Source: Cytospora piceicola (lineage: Eukaryota; Ascomycota; Sordariomycetes; Diaporthales; Cytosporaceae). From it: a DNA stretch of 64,000 bases. The position numbers and the translations under genes were made by a program. Location of the stretch: positions 372,001 to 436,000 of the forward strand of contig JALQBC010000021.1 in the NCBI GenBank assembly GCA_023375675.1. Reading direction: 5' to 3'. Position 1 is the stretch's first letter. Every line of letters starts with the position of its first letter. The notes below the pieces were generated by a model. It had not been told where the DNA came from. It did not search any database and worked only from the letters and a program-made list of their open reading frames with translations. Shown piece by piece: positions 43,299 through 54,844 of the stretch.

Positions 43299-46200
43299 CT
43301 AGTAAACCTCCAGCACGTAGCGGCCATCCTCCTTGAGCCTCTCGATCTCCTTCCGGGGGTCGACCTTGCGGCCGCTGCGCTTGGCCTCGGTGGCGATGGC
43401 CTCCTGCAGCACCTCGGTGACGTCGGGGACGGGCCACGTCGGGCCACACAGGTAGAACGAGCCCTCCTCCTCGATGTAGGCCTTGACGATGTCGTCGATG
43501 GACTGCCGCATGCGGTCCTGGATGTAGATCTTCTCGGGCTGGTCGCGCGAGAAGGCCGCGCCCAGCAGCGTGATGACGCCCGCGTCCACGTACGCCTCCC
43601 ACTCCTCGCCGTACAGGTACTCCTCGCGCTGGTGGCGCGCGCCCAGGTACAGCAGGATGGAGCCGATCTCCTTGCCCTGCGCCTTCTGCATGGCGCGGTA
43701 CTGCACGAAGGCGCGGAACGGCGCCAGGCCCGTGCCCAGCCCCGCCATGATCAGCGGCGCCGTGTCCTTGGCCGGCAGCTTCATCACCGACGGCTTGACG
43801 CTGACCGTCACGGCCGTGCCCACCGGCAGACGCGACAGGTACCGCGTCGCCTGGCCGTAGCGGGTGCGGCCCTTGCTGTCGACCCAGTCGACCACGACGA
43901 TCATGAGCGACACGGCGTTGGGCGTGACGGCCTGCGCCGACGCGATCGAGTACTCGCGGCGCTTGAGGGGCGAGATGATCTTGACCAGGTCGTGGAAGGA
44001 CGGCCGGGCGGACTCGAACTCCTCCAGGACGTCGATGTAGGTCTGCATCTCCACCTCGGAGCGCTTCTTGAACTCCTCCGCGCCGTCCTTGCCGCCCAGC
44101 GTGGCCAGCTTGTTCTTCTCGGCCTCGTCGGTGGCGAAAGCGGCCAGCTGCTCGTAGAAGCGCTTGGGCACCTTGCCGAGGATGTCGATGTTCTGCACCA
44201 GGGACTGGTAGATGGTGCGCGTCTCCAGCACGTTGGGGTCCTCGCGGGAAGGAACCTGGACGAGGTCGTCGGTGCTGAGGCCGTAGAAGTTGATGAACTC
44301 CATGACCTGCTCCGCGTCGTTGTCCGCGTGGATGCCGAGCGCCTCGCCGATGTTGTAGGTGACGCCGGAGTTGCCGAGGTCGAACTCGATGTGGAAGATG
44401 TTACGGTCGTAGTTGCCGGGAGTGAGTCTGCGGTTCTCCTTGACGTGAACGGTAGATGTCTTTGCCGTCAGGTCGGGACGGAGGGTGGACTGAGTGCCGT
44501 ACGCCTCCTTGAAGGCAAGAGCCTTGGCGGCAGAATCCCGGTTGATGACAGCGAGATCCTCCTCACGCTCGACCTTGTCAAAGCCGACGAAGCTGCTAGC
44601 CTTCACTCCGCTGGCAAGCTCAGGAACAGCGTAATCAGCTGGGAGCTCGGCCCACTCAGCCGAGACCTCGATCTGGCGCAGGCACTGGTTCAGAGCATCT
44701 TGGCACTGCTGAGCGGTGCCCTCCTTGGGAGCAGAGAGGTGCTTGGCCGCGTCGACGACGCCGTCGGGTCTGGCAACGCGCAGGAAAGCCAGCTCGACCA
44801 GAAGCTGCAAGTCACTCTCCAGGGCGGGGGAGAAAGACGAGTCGAGGACAAAGAACTGCAGGGACTTCTCGAGGATAGTCTTCCTGACGGCGGGGGATAC
44901 CCGCTTCTCAAGCTCGTCATCCTTGAGAGTAGGCAGTCTCACCAGGAGCCTGCCACCGGCCTTCACACCCTTCAGGATGTCGATATCCTGGAGAAGCCTC
45001 TCCTCGCCGACGTAAACGACATCGGCCTCCTCAACGGCGTATGGCGCCTCGATGGTCTTGGGAGAGCTGCGAATGTCGGTACGAAGAGTACCACCACGGA
45101 CAAGGTTGTCATGTGTCTCATGAATGTAGACATTGCTGGAGGACTCCCTGGTGAGGTACTTGCCAACGACCGCAGGCGAGTTGGCACCGGCAGAGCTGTC
45201 GATGTCCCAGAACGTGTACTGCTCAACCTCACTAATCAGGGTCGATGTAGTGCTCTCGCCGTCCTTGCCAATGAGCTTCTGGACGGTGGATCCGAAGCTG
45301 GTGGGCGTCAAGATATCAGACGCAGCGTACTTGACATCGGAGACGGCCGGTGCCTGGGCCCACTTGGTGGAGAATGAGACAGCAGCGAGCACATCCGAGT
45401 AAAGGATGGACTGGATCGCGGCATCGTCAACCTCGGTGTTGTTCCGGACCTGGCCCAAGACAGCAATCTGCTGGACGGAGGCCGGCAGGGTGTTCAGGAA
45501 CGCCTCCTCGACGAAGGGGCGGTACAGGCGAACGCTGACAGCGCCAATCTTCTTGCCCTCGGCTGAGAGCTGTGAGACAACCTGGTTGGCGATCTGAGAC
45601 TCGACGCTGCCGAAGACAACGATGACGGTGTCGGCGTTCTCGTCTCCGAAGTACTCGAATGGCTTGTAGTCAGTGCCAAGCTCGCCGTTGAAGGCGTTCA
45701 GCAGGTCGAGGATCTTGCCAGCGTTGTCGAGATGAGAGTTCAGGCCCTCGACGTGCTTGGACAGGCCGTTGTAGGTATCACGGATGCCGGACTCACTGAG
45801 GGCGTCAATGACCCTCAGGGTCTCTCTAGACGTGCGGACTCCGTCGTAGATGTGCAGAGTGGGCAGGATAGAAGCCATCAGGGTCGAGAACAGAGACATG
45901 TGCTGGGTCTCATAAGCAGAAGCGCTGCTCACGAGACCGAGACCAAGGTCCTCGGCGATCTGCAGTGCGCTGCCGTACTCAGAGACAAGGCCGTCCTCGG
46001 AAGAGTAGTCCACAGCGGCGATGTGGGCGACGAAAGGGCTGGCGACGCTGTACAGCAGCGACAGCTGGTCAAGCGAGGGACGCAGGTTGCGCAGACTCAA
46101 GCTGGGGGCAAGCAGGGTCTGGGGGATGTGTCTCTTAGACATGTCGAAGTCCTCGGAGAACATGTAACCCAGGGCGAAAGCGCCGGCGCCAGCCCGGGTC

Positions 46201-46496
46201 TGGAGCGGCAGGACGGACGTGGAGTAGCCATGGATGTTGGTCTCGTTGGCGCGGGACCACTCGCTGACGGCGACGTCCAGGTCGAATGTCTCGGGCGAGT
46301 AAGAGAAGATCTTGTCAGACAGCTTGTAGGCGACCTGCTGGACGAGGAGCTGGGCGGTGACATAGGTCGGGCCGGAGATCTGGGACAGAGGCACCATCTG
46401 GCCGAGGGGCAGGCTGGAGGAGACCTTCTTGAACTCCTCACCGGAGTGGACCTGAGGCGCCACGGCGCCAGAGCCCTCTTGCTGCTTCAATTGCAT
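43299..46496 (-). CDS. MET10: Sulfite reductase (NADPH) flavoprotein component
   Basis: Alpha subunit of assimilatory sulfite reductase. It takes electrons from NADPH via FAD and passes them to the beta (siroheme) subunit to reduce sulfite to sulfide in the cytosol. Single exon, 1065 aa from MQLKQQEGSG. The N-terminal ~600 residues resemble pyruvate:ferredoxin-oxidoreductase-type gamma/alpha domains (LPLGQMVPLSQISGPTYVTA; DTVIVVFGSVESQIANQVV). The C-terminal diflavin-reductase module begins near residue 690 (RLTPGNYDRNIFHIEFDLG). It carries the FAD motif RREYSIAS near 847, NADPH-binding AGLGTGLAPFRAF near 918, GARHQREEYLYGEEW, FYLCGPTWPVP and the terminal DGRYVLEVY. As in other fungi, no FMN flavodoxin domain is seen in this subunit; in yeast it resides in Met5. 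An in-frame extension of about 20 codons upstream lacks an ATG. Confidence 0.93.
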   Translation of the reverse strand: MQLKQQEGSGAVAPQVHSGEEFKKVSSSLPLGQMVPLSQISGPTYVTAQLLVQQVAYKLSDKIFSYSPETFDLDVAVSEWSRANETNIHGYSTSVLPLQTRAGAGAFALGYMFSEDFDMSKRHIPQTLLAPSLSLRNLRPSLDQLSLLYSVASPFVAHIAAVDYSSEDGLVSEYGSALQIAEDLGLGLVSSASAYETQHMSLFSTLMASILPTLHIYDGVRTSRETLRVIDALSESGIRDTYNGLSKHVEGLNSHLDNAGKILDLLNAFNGELGTDYKPFEYFGDENADTVIVVFGSVESQIANQVVSQLSAEGKKIGAVSVRLYRPFVEEAFLNTLPASVQQIAVLGQVRNNTEVDDAAIQSILYSDVLAAVSFSTKWAQAPAVSDVKYAASDILTPTSFGSTVQKLIGKDGESTTSTLISEVEQYTFWDIDSSAGANSPAVVGKYLTRESSSNVYIHETHDNLVRGGTLRTDIRSSPKTIEAPYAVEEADVVYVGEERLLQDIDILKGVKAGGRLLVRLPTLKDDELEKRVSPAVRKTILEKSLQFFVLDSSFSPALESDLQLLVELAFLRVARPDGVVDAAKHLSAPKEGTAQQCQDALNQCLRQIEVSAEWAELPADYAVPELASGVKASSFVGFDKVEREEDLAVINRDSAAKALAFKEAYGTQSTLRPDLTAKTSTVHVKENRRLTPGNYDRNIFHIEFDLGNSGVTYNIGEALGIHADNDAEQVMEFINFYGLSTDDLVQVPSREDPNVLETRTIYQSLVQNIDILGKVPKRFYEQLAAFATDEAEKNKLATLGGKDGAEEFKKRSEVEMQTYIDVLEEFESARPSFHDLVKIISPLKRREYSIASAQAVTPNAVSLMIVVVDWVDSKGRTRYGQATRYLSRLPVGTAVTVSVKPSVMKLPAKDTAPLIMAGLGTGLAPFRAFVQYRAMQKAQGKEIGSILLYLGARHQREEYLYGEEWEAYVDAGVITLLGAAFSRDQPEKIYIQDRMRQSIDDIVKAYIEEEGSFYLCGPTWPVPDVTEVLQEAIATEAKRSGRKVDPRKEIERLKEDGRYVLEVY

Positions 46497-48401
46497 GGTA
46501 ACGGACAGGAACAAATGCAATGGGAAGCTTAAACAAGAATATGACCAAAGTTCCAAACCAAAGCCAGAGAAGGGAGTGTGGCCTGGTTTCCTCTTTGATG
46601 GGATATGTGGTCAGAAGGAAGCAAAGGAACCCTGGATGTTATAAGGCTTGTCGTCCAGGCCTCTCAGTTGTTGAGAGTCTTGGGTCAAGTCGAAATATCA
46701 CAGGGAGAGAGATGTGAGGATGGGAATTATGGGAGGAGATCATCTACGAGACAAGAATCCAGAGTCTGGACATTAGAAATACCATGTCCATAACTACCTA
46801 GGTAGGTGCCGCTCAGCCGGAGAAGTTCCATCTTTGCTAGACTCAACGGCGCCACAATCAATCGCCATGTGCAAATTTCTCTCAGTTCTGGTGTGCTGTG
46901 AAGCATTTTTGTCAAGGTTGAAGGGCTCGATTTGGCATGATGCGAGGACTGGACGAATTGCGCCATCGAAGACCAATCACATAACACCAAAATTCCTAAT
47001 GCGGGAAGAGTCTGTCGCTTATTCCGTCTCTCGGCCTCGAGGACCGTGAACGTCGGCAAGAATGAGTCGGCACGGCACTCGGTGTCTACGGGAGCATCGG
47101 TGGGTATCGGTCCTGCCGTCGGGGAGACCTCAACATCTGCGCAAGAAGTCCACGAACGGTGGTTTATTACTACGGATAGCAGATGATTACAGTGGTCGCG
47201 CATCAACGAGGCCACGGTAGATATGTACCCCAAGACGACTAGATAGGTACTGCCTAGATTTCTGCTCAGTAAACGGGGAGATAGAAAGAAGCCAGAAGTA
47301 TACATACTCAAGTAGTCAGTCCACTGCGCCATCCGGTGCTGCACTCATCCGGCTGGCTGACTCAGCGGAAAGTCCGGTTGGGGGGCGAAGAAACGTTGGA
47401 TCTGGGATGGTTCGGCGAAGATTCGGGAGGGCGTTGCCGAAGATGCACCTTGCAGAAGATGGCAAAACGTGGGGTTTGCCACTTCAGTGGTTTGGTAATA
47501 AGCGAGACGTCAAACATTTATCCCTCCGTCGACGAGAACCTCCTGACGAAAACCTCCTGACGAGAACCTCCTGACGAGGAACCCAGATGATTGTCAAGGT
47601 TAGTTTCCCTGTCCGGGTCTATTCGTCTATTTGAGACAACATTCCTGTTCCGTTATACACTGTCGCCTGCGAGCGTGATTAGGCTGTAAATATGACGAAC
47701 TCCATCTTCCAAGGATGTAGGATGTGTGCTGCTGAGCGGCCATGTACCTCTCTATCGCCCATGGATCTGGTCCAGTACCTTTCTAGGTGCTAAAATTGGC
47801 ATGACATGCCTGTATCTTCCCCGCACGGGCCCTGTCAGTGCTAGCTTGGTACCTGTTCAGTGGCTCTTGAAGTTCTTGCTGCTCCTCCGCGAAAACCACG
47901 CTGTGCTGCTAAAGTGCAGGCCGCGATAGTTTGCGTTTTTTGTGCGTGAAATGCAACGGCATTCGATCTTTTCTATTTCAAGTGCAGCACTGGGCTAAGT
48001 ATTGTAGAACACATGAAAACTCATAATTTCCCACTTGATCTCATCGAAGGAACCGAAGTGAATCGTCTTCTATCTAGCAGTCAGTCATTCAGTTTCGTTT
48101 TCCCATATGTGACCACAACGGTTTCACATATTACGGTGCACTATAGCATCTCCCATGCGATCAGCCTCGAAGCTTCGCAAGACATCCTCCCACTCTGATA
48201 TTCCGCATCCAACTGGAAGATATCAGTCCCATCCAAGGTGAAACTATCCATCGTCCACGGCCACAACACATCCTGCAGTGCGACATTGTACCTGGACAGG
48301 CGTGCCTGTTGGACAGCACTGTCATCCCATCACCAGGCCCATCACCAAACCCATCACGCCGCGTTATCCGACATCCCCGACACCAGATCTCCCTATCACC
48401 A
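46497..48401. other. Divergent 1.9-kb region upstream of MET10 and the copper ATPase
   Basis: Carries TACCTAGGTA at 46795-46804 and a 14-bp repeat at 47531-47580. I looked for the CYS3/MetR palindrome ATGRYRYCAT near MET10 and did not see an obvious one. Open frames here, including 46727-47344 on minus, lack recognisable protein features. Confidence 0.6.
47531..47580. repeat. 14-bp tandem repeat (GACGARAACCTCCT)
   Basis: Three full copies and a partial fourth, in the divergent spacer. Confidence 0.9.
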
Positions 48402-51400
48402 ATGACACCCTCGTCGAACAGGGCCAAGGGCTCTAATGGCCACGCCAACGATATGATCTTGTCATCCTATCTCGTGTCCAATCTCCATTGTCCCACCTGC
48501 GTTTCAGCCATCAAGAACCATCTCAACGAAAGTTTTCCTGAAAAGGTCCGATGGGTATCACCAAATATTGTGACCTCGGTTGTCACGGTGGAACATGACC
48601 CAAGCGTCAGTATCAAGAGATTGGCCGATGTCTTGGAGGATGCCGGCTATGAGGTCTCTGGTGTCAGCTCGACTGCTGCTGATCCTGAGGATGCTCAGTC
48701 GCAGATCAACGCCCCTGTCCAGACTACTAGCAATGACTGGACAAGGGAGCCACCTTCCATGCCATCGAGGGGGCTCTCTACCTGGCTCTCAGGAGATCAT
48801 TCGCAGTCCGATGTAGCCAGGGTTCACTTATTAAACTGCGAGCAATGCCGTAAATCCCAGTCAACACCACATGCCGGGATTTCTTGCCATGATGAGCCGA
48901 ACGCAACATTCTCGGAGCCAGTGTCATCTCCAACATTTTCAGGTCCACAGTCTTCAGGTACAAAGCAATCACTGTCGGGGGGGAAACCAGGTCAGATGTC
49001 TTTCGTCACAGTTGACACCTACGACAGCAACTCCCCTGACAAGCAGGTATGGCGTGCCACTCTTGCTGTTGGAGGCATGACATGTGCTTCCTGCGTCAAC
49101 GCCATCAAGGAGGCTTTGGAAAAGAAGGACTGGACCACTGGCGTCGCCGTCAACCTTGTGTCCAACAGTGCGACTGTCGACTTCTTGGGCAAGGAGCACG
49201 CTGACGACTTGGTCGAATCCATCGAGGACTTGGGCTATGACGCGGCTCTAGACAAAGTCGAAAACGCCCAAGAAGAGAAGACTGAGACCAAAGAGAGGAC
49301 TGTCGAGATTTCGATGAAGGGTATCTACTGCGGACACTGTCCTGGTCGAGTCATCAACAGCTTGGCAGGCTTTCGAAGGCAGATTGAGGTCATCACTGAG
49401 CCAACGCAGGCACGGCCCATAATGAAGATTTCCTACATGCCTGCTGCGCCCAATTTTACAATCCGACAAATCCTGGCTGCTGTGGAAGCCAGTGATTCGG
49501 CCCTGCGGGCTTCCATATACCATCCACCAAGCTTGGAGGAGCGATCCATGATGGCCCAGCATAAACACCAGCGCGAGCTGCTCTACCGTGCCCTAATCAC
49601 ATTCATCATTGCCATTCCTACCTTTATCATTGGTATAGTGTACATGTCTCTCGTGCCTGATTCAACGCCAGGCAAAACCAAACTCACAGAGCCATGGACA
49701 TCGGGGATCAGTCGTGCGCAAATCGCCATGTTCATCTTGGCCACGCCAGTTTACTTCTTCGCTGCCGATGTGTTCCACAGGCGGGCCATCAAAGAGATCA
49801 GGACCTTGTGGCGGAGGGGGAGTAAGGTTCCTATAATGCGCCGATTCTATCGCTTTGGAAGTATGAACACTTTGATGTCCCTGGGCACAACAATTGCATA
49901 TGTCTCTTCGGTGGCTCAACTGATCGCCGCTGGGGTCCACAAACCAGAACGAGTCAACGATTCGGAGTTCTACTTTGACTCTGTTGTGTTTCTGGCACTG
50001 TTTCTGCTCATCGGAAGGTGGATTGAGGCGTACAGCAAGTCCAAGACCGGAGATGCGGTGACGGCTCTGGGCAAACTTCGGCCCACTGAGGCGGTTCTCG
50101 TCGAGCGTAACGCCGACGACAAGGAGGAAGACACGGTGGTGAAGGCGGACCTGCTTGACTTCGGAGATACGGTACGCATCAGGCACGGCTCGTCGCCTCC
50201 TGCGGATGGTGTTGTTGTTCTAGGCGAAAGCAGCTTTGACGAGTCCAGTCTTACCGGAGAGGCTCGACTTATCAAGAAGAACACTGGCGATGCGGTCTAC
50301 GCTGGAACCGTTAACAAGGACAGGCCCATTCTGATCCAAATCACCGGGGTAGCGGGTACGTCAATGTTGGACCAGATTGTGAACGTCGTGAGGGAAGGTC
50401 AGACGAAGCGTGCGCCTATGGAGCAAATAGCCGACGTCCTCACCACATACTTCGTTCCTGTCGTCACACTCATAGCTATCTTGACGTGGGTAATCTGGAT
50501 GGTCTTGGGTCTTACTGGGGTCCTCCCAGATGACTACTTGGACGTCACTTCTGGCGGCTGGGTTGCGTTTTCGCTACAGTTTGCCATCGCAGTCTTTGTG
50601 GTCGCCTGTCCATGTGGTTTGGGTCTTGCCGCTCCTACAGCCATCTTCGTCGGCGGAGGTCTTGCTGCAACACACGGGATACTTGCCAAGGGTGGCGGTG
50701 AGGCCTTCGAGAAGGCAAGCCGGATTGACTGTGTCGTCTTTGACAAGACCGGAACTCTCACCGAAGGTGGCCAGCCGACCATCACGGACTCCAGCCTCTA
50801 CCCTGACGGCGTCGACGCGCCTGACGGGAAGGCTGCGATGCTGGCCGCCCTGAAGGCCGTCGAGGATGGCAGTAGTCATCCGGTTGCAAAGGCCATCTCC
50901 TCATTCTGCTCGAAACAGGAACTCGACCCAGACGTGAAAGTCGATGAGCTGAGCGAGGTGCCCGGAAAGGGGATGCGAGCCATATACCACGCCGGGAACC
51001 AAAGCCACGAGATCCTCGTCGGCAACGAAGCGCTCCTGGCAGGATCCCGTGTTCACATCTCGGACAAGGTGATCGACTCCCTGCACAGGTGGAAGAGGGA
51101 AGCGAAGTCCATCGCGCTGGTAGCAACCAAGCTGGCCACACCGGCACCGAGCGACAGCGAGGATCCCGAACGGTGGACGGTCGCCGCAGCCCTCTCCATA
51201 TCGGACCCCATCCGCCCGGAGGCGCCCTCGGTCGTGCGGGCACTGCAGTCCCGGGGCACGCGCGTGTGGATGCTCTCGGGCGACAACGACGTGACGGCGC
51301 GGGCCGTGGCGGCGCGCATCGGCATCCCGGAGGACCAGGTCATCAGCGGCGTCCTTCCCACGCAGAAGGCGGACAAGATCACCTACCTCCAGTCGACGCT

Positions 51401-51403
51401 CAA

Positions 51404-51435
<32 letters not shown>

Positions 51436-51860
51436 ACAGGCGGGCCACGGTGGCCATGGTCGGCGACGGCATCAACGACTCGCCGGCGCTCACCCGGGCC
51501 GACGTGGGCGTGGCCATCGGGTCCGGGTCCGACGTGGCCATCAGCTCGGCGGGCTTCGTCCTGGTCAAGCCGGACCTGCGGGGCGTCGTCACGCTGCTGG
51601 AGCTGTCCGGGGCCGTCTTCCGCCGCGTCAAGGTCAACTTCGCCTGGGCCCTGGTGTACAACATGGTCGCCGTGCCCGTCGCCGCCGGGGTCCTGTACCC
51701 GATCGTGCCGCCCGGGGGCGGCCACGTCAAGCTGGACCCCGTCTGGGCCAGCCTGGCCATGGCGCTGAGCAGCATATCTGTGGTCATGAGCAGCCTTGCG
51801 CTGAGGAGTGGGATACCTGGCTTGGGGTTCAGGGAGAAGACGAGGAGGATTACGGTGTAG
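48402..51860 (+). CDS. Copper-transporting P1B-type ATPase
   Basis: Cu(I)-pumping ATPase of the CCC2/CrpA class, in a Golgi or plasma membrane. Single exon, 1152 aa from MTPSSNRAKGS; an open extension upstream lacks ATG. Three N-terminal metal-binding domains with CxxC: CPTC near residue 30, GMTCASC near 228 and a more divergent GIYCGHC near 310. Catalytic elements follow: TGEA near 617, the membrane CPC (ACPCGLGLAAPTA) near 735, phosphorylated DKTGTLTEGG near 781, SSHPVAKA near 825 and MVGDGINDSPALTRADVG near 1020. Membrane helix 7 has WALVYNMVAVPVAAG and helix 8 MALSSISVVMSSLAL, the Cu(I) signature. A Gly10 run (GGC repeats) precedes the hinge. Whether it supplies secretory cuproenzymes or confers copper resistance cannot be told from sequence. 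Confidence 0.92.
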
Positions 51861-52823
51861 TGTATGGCGGGGCTGACATTCAGTGGATTTGCAGGTGATC
51901 GTTGGATGGGTATCGATATACATTTAGAGGGCCACTGATCGGGAAGTTATGTCATAGACCTATAGACTAAAGGGATACAATGTAACACCATTGCATGAAC
52001 CAAGTATAAATGGTGACCACACTTGACTAACTACCTAGGGAATATCTGGTCTTTATGGCAGTGCGGGAAGATCAGATGTTCTGGATTTCCGGTAGGATAT
52101 TATCATCGCGAAATTTACTGTAGCCAAAGCACTTGAGGTTGACGATCCCGGCAAGTCATAACCAGGAGCAGCTTCTGAGAGTTTCAGCCCATCGCCCATG
52201 CTGCCAAAGTGACCGAATGAAGGAATTATTGCTCTTTCTAATAACCATATGTCGAACATCCAAGGACTCTGCCTCCACCTTTGCGGAAAACATCACAAGT
52301 AGCATTCGGGTAACACCCCAGCAGAGTCGTCATATTTCTCCGGTGTGATATTAGTACGAACGGGTGTGGCAATCAGAAACTGGCAATCCCCATAGTCCTG
52401 GTATTATGGGTGCTCGTTCATATGGGCAACCAACTAGGGCGCGACATTTGCATGTGGTCTTGTTCTAAACCGAGGATCGCACCCTTCACAGCCAAAAGCG
52501 GCCTATTGACCTGGCTCGTGTAAAATGACGGCCGTGTGTAAGTTCAGCTCCTTCAGAGGACATATTGATATCCGAAACAAATTTCCGGTTGCCTGGATCC
52601 TTCTTTACCTGTCGGCTATGTAGAGGAAGACTGGAGGGCCAACGACAGAACCCATTGTGTAAAAAGTGGCCGCCAGAGACGATCGTAGGATCCGGTCAAC
52701 CACATCGACAGTGGGCTCCACAACGATCTTGTGATATAAAACTGCCATTGAGTCCGGCTTTCAGAAAAAGGATACAACTAGACACAGATATATCATTTCG
52801 ATTACAACCTACATTCAACAACA
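51861..52823. other. Spacer between the copper ATPase and the HIT-like gene
   Basis: Contains CTACCTAGGG (a near-match of the recurring palindrome) at about 52031-52040. No coding signal; the right end should be the next promoter and leader. Confidence 0.6.
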
Positions 52824-54119
52824 ATGTCCAAGCCCCTCAACACAGCCATAGACGTCAAGCCCAAAGGCGTTGGCAAGAACCCGGCCGCCGAAAGTCTCGA
52901 GGAGCAGTATGCAAGGACCCAGGGCTACCTCAAGAAATACCCCAACGGGAGGGTCAACCTGAAAGGCCACAAAGACGTTATCCGACTGCGCTTCGAGACC
53001 TTCCGCCAGACCGGGGTCCAGCCCCCTCTGAACCTCGCCCTCGTCGAGCAACTTCACATCGGGGTGGACGATCGCTTCTGGCTGATCGGACGGCGGGACC
53101 CGTTCGACCAAGCACAGTACGTGAACCCGGGGGGCTGGGAACGGGATGGGCATTGCGGCCTTTCGGCGATCCACGTCATGGCCATCCCCCGGAACGACAC
53201 AACGAAGCAGGAAGTTATTGTCAGCGGCGTGGGGCTTCACAGGCAGAACCTCGACATCATAGACCACATGAAGCGGACGTTCATGACTTGGTGGGAGAAG
53301 GACAAGGCGGTCCGGGACAGGGTCATCTGGCACCAGGCCAGGACTATCCTCAGCACATACCAGAAGCACCTCTCAGACATCGCACTGGGCCAGTCTAAGC
53401 GGCCAACTGACCAGAAGGTCGACAGGGCCGAGGCAGGGCGGCTAGCGAGGAGATTCCTCGCCCTGCAGGAGGAAACGGGCATCTCTAAGACCCAGCTCCG
53501 CCTCGAGGACATGCCCCGGTGGGATCGCATGCTGGTGGCTCTAGCGGGCGAACTCGAAAGGGACACCAGTCTGGACGTCAAGAAGAAGCCCTGGACACAC
53601 CCGGCGAGCAGGCTGTTGGAGACACACAAGCATTACACGGTGTTGAAAAAGTGGGAGAGGGAGGGCCAGATCCGGCCCCAGGACTTCGACTTTGCCCTCC
53701 ACCTCCCGCCCGACAACACCATCAACTACCTCCACCTGCACATCTTCCTGGCGCCCCGGCGGTTCAGGGAGTGGAGCGTCGCCATCTGGGACTGGAGCTA
53801 CAAGTCCGCCGACGAGGTCGTGGAGGTGGCGAGGGAGTACCCCGGGCCGGCGAGGCCAAGGCCGAGGGCGGACGGGGCCCAGAAGCAGCTGCCGGTGAGA
53901 GCAAACCCGGCCGCGGCGGGTGATGCTCGGAAACCAGTGCCGGCGGCGCCGACGACAAGGGCAGCCGTCCAGCCGCAGGGGCAGGGGCAGCAGAGCGGGA
54001 ATGCTCCTCAGAAGCCGAAGGCCGTGGTCACCCCGCAGACGGTTCCCGCTGCCACGAGGAACGTGGCCACTGCTGGCCCTGCGCAGCAGATTAAAGGACC
54101 GCCCAAGACGACAAAGTGA
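52824..54119 (+). CDS. Unnamed protein with possible DcpS/HIT-like fold
   Basis: Single exon, 431 aa; start context ACAACAATGTCC is good. I do not recognise an established gene. Residues about 75-155 (HIGVDDRFWLIGRRDPF ... CGLSAIHVMAIPRND ... GLHRQNLDIIDHMKRTF) and about 285-320 (DFDFALHLPPDNTINYLHLH followed by IFLAPRRF) are laid out like a histidine-triad domain of the scavenger-decapping (DcpS) type. That pattern is a strand with IPR, a helix, and then a P-rich turn before H-x-H. H304 and H306 fit the first two histidines; the third position is F308. A helical insertion (about 160-280) separates the halves. The last ~100 residues are disordered, rich in Pro/Ala/Gln. The HIT reading is inference; the protein could be a degenerate or non-catalytic relative. 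Confidence 0.7.
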   Translation: MSKPLNTAIDVKPKGVGKNPAAESLEEQYARTQGYLKKYPNGRVNLKGHKDVIRLRFETFRQTGVQPPLNLALVEQLHIGVDDRFWLIGRRDPFDQAQYVNPGGWERDGHCGLSAIHVMAIPRNDTTKQEVIVSGVGLHRQNLDIIDHMKRTFMTWWEKDKAVRDRVIWHQARTILSTYQKHLSDIALGQSKRPTDQKVDRAEAGRLARRFLALQEETGISKTQLRLEDMPRWDRMLVALAGELERDTSLDVKKKPWTHPASRLLETHKHYTVLKKWEREGQIRPQDFDFALHLPPDNTINYLHLHIFLAPRRFREWSVAIWDWSYKSADEVVEVAREYPGPARPRPRADGAQKQLPVRANPAAAGDARKPVPAAPTTRAAVQPQGQGQQSGNAPQKPKAVVTPQTVPAATRNVATAGPAQQIKGPPKTTK

Positions 54120-54844
54120 GAGCAGGGGGGATAACAGGCCTCCAGAATCGATGCGCGGGCGCAACGTCGGCAGAGGACCATGACCCGGGATCCCCCCCCC
54201 CCCAGCGGGCTTCTCTGCTTAGATGTCGAGCTTTATAGGCTTCGTGTTGTCGGGCGAGAGATGGCGGGTGGAGGAAGGCTGGATTGATGAGAGACGGGGA
54301 TGGTCAGGTGTGATGATCAAGGTCGAGGTCATATCCGTCGTGTTTAGGTAGAAGTACCTAGGTAGTATCAATGAATCTTCAGAATAGAATTCAAGGACCA
54401 TGCAGGCATGCAATGCAAGGCTGGTTGTCTCCACTCAATCCGGGGTGCATTTACGGAGTACGTATGTACAACGTACCTAAGTAAATACAGTACAGTACCG
54501 TAGCTCGTCGGTTGATGTTCCATGGAACGAACATCTTGTCCCAATCAGGCCTTGGCTGGAGGCTGGTTCTATCCCGTCTGGCCGTATTCACATGTTGGTG
54601 TGAGGTGTAAAGGAGTTAAAAAGGAAGCTCATTTGTCAAGAGCAGCTTTGTTGACCGCATGAAAACATAATTGTACTAGCAACTCGCAGCAACAAACCCA
54701 CCCTCCCATTATTTATTACTGCATTGTACATACATACATGCCAGGCTTACTTACCGGTTCCCACGCCCGCCACGGCAATTAATCCATCCCTATATTACCC
54801 AGGTAAACCGCCCACCCTGTCACTGCAGGCCTTACCTACAAGAC
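54120..54844. other. Spacer upstream of the RSM1-like gene
   Basis: Holds TACCTAGGTA at 54355-54364, a C10 run near 54195-54204 and TACGTA/GTACCTAAGTAAATACAGTAC-like text at 54460-54500. No coding signal. Confidence 0.6.

Noticed and set aside
43209..45377. 722-codon open frame on the plus strand opposite MET10
   Set aside because: It is the antisense shadow of the GC-rich MET10 exon. Composition is skewed to Leu/Asp/Val/Arg with no domain, while the minus strand encodes complete FAD/NADPH motifs.
46727..47344. 205-codon minus-strand frame between MET10 and the copper ATPase
   Set aside because: No recognisable domain, ordinary spacer composition and no splice-supported extension; probably chance.
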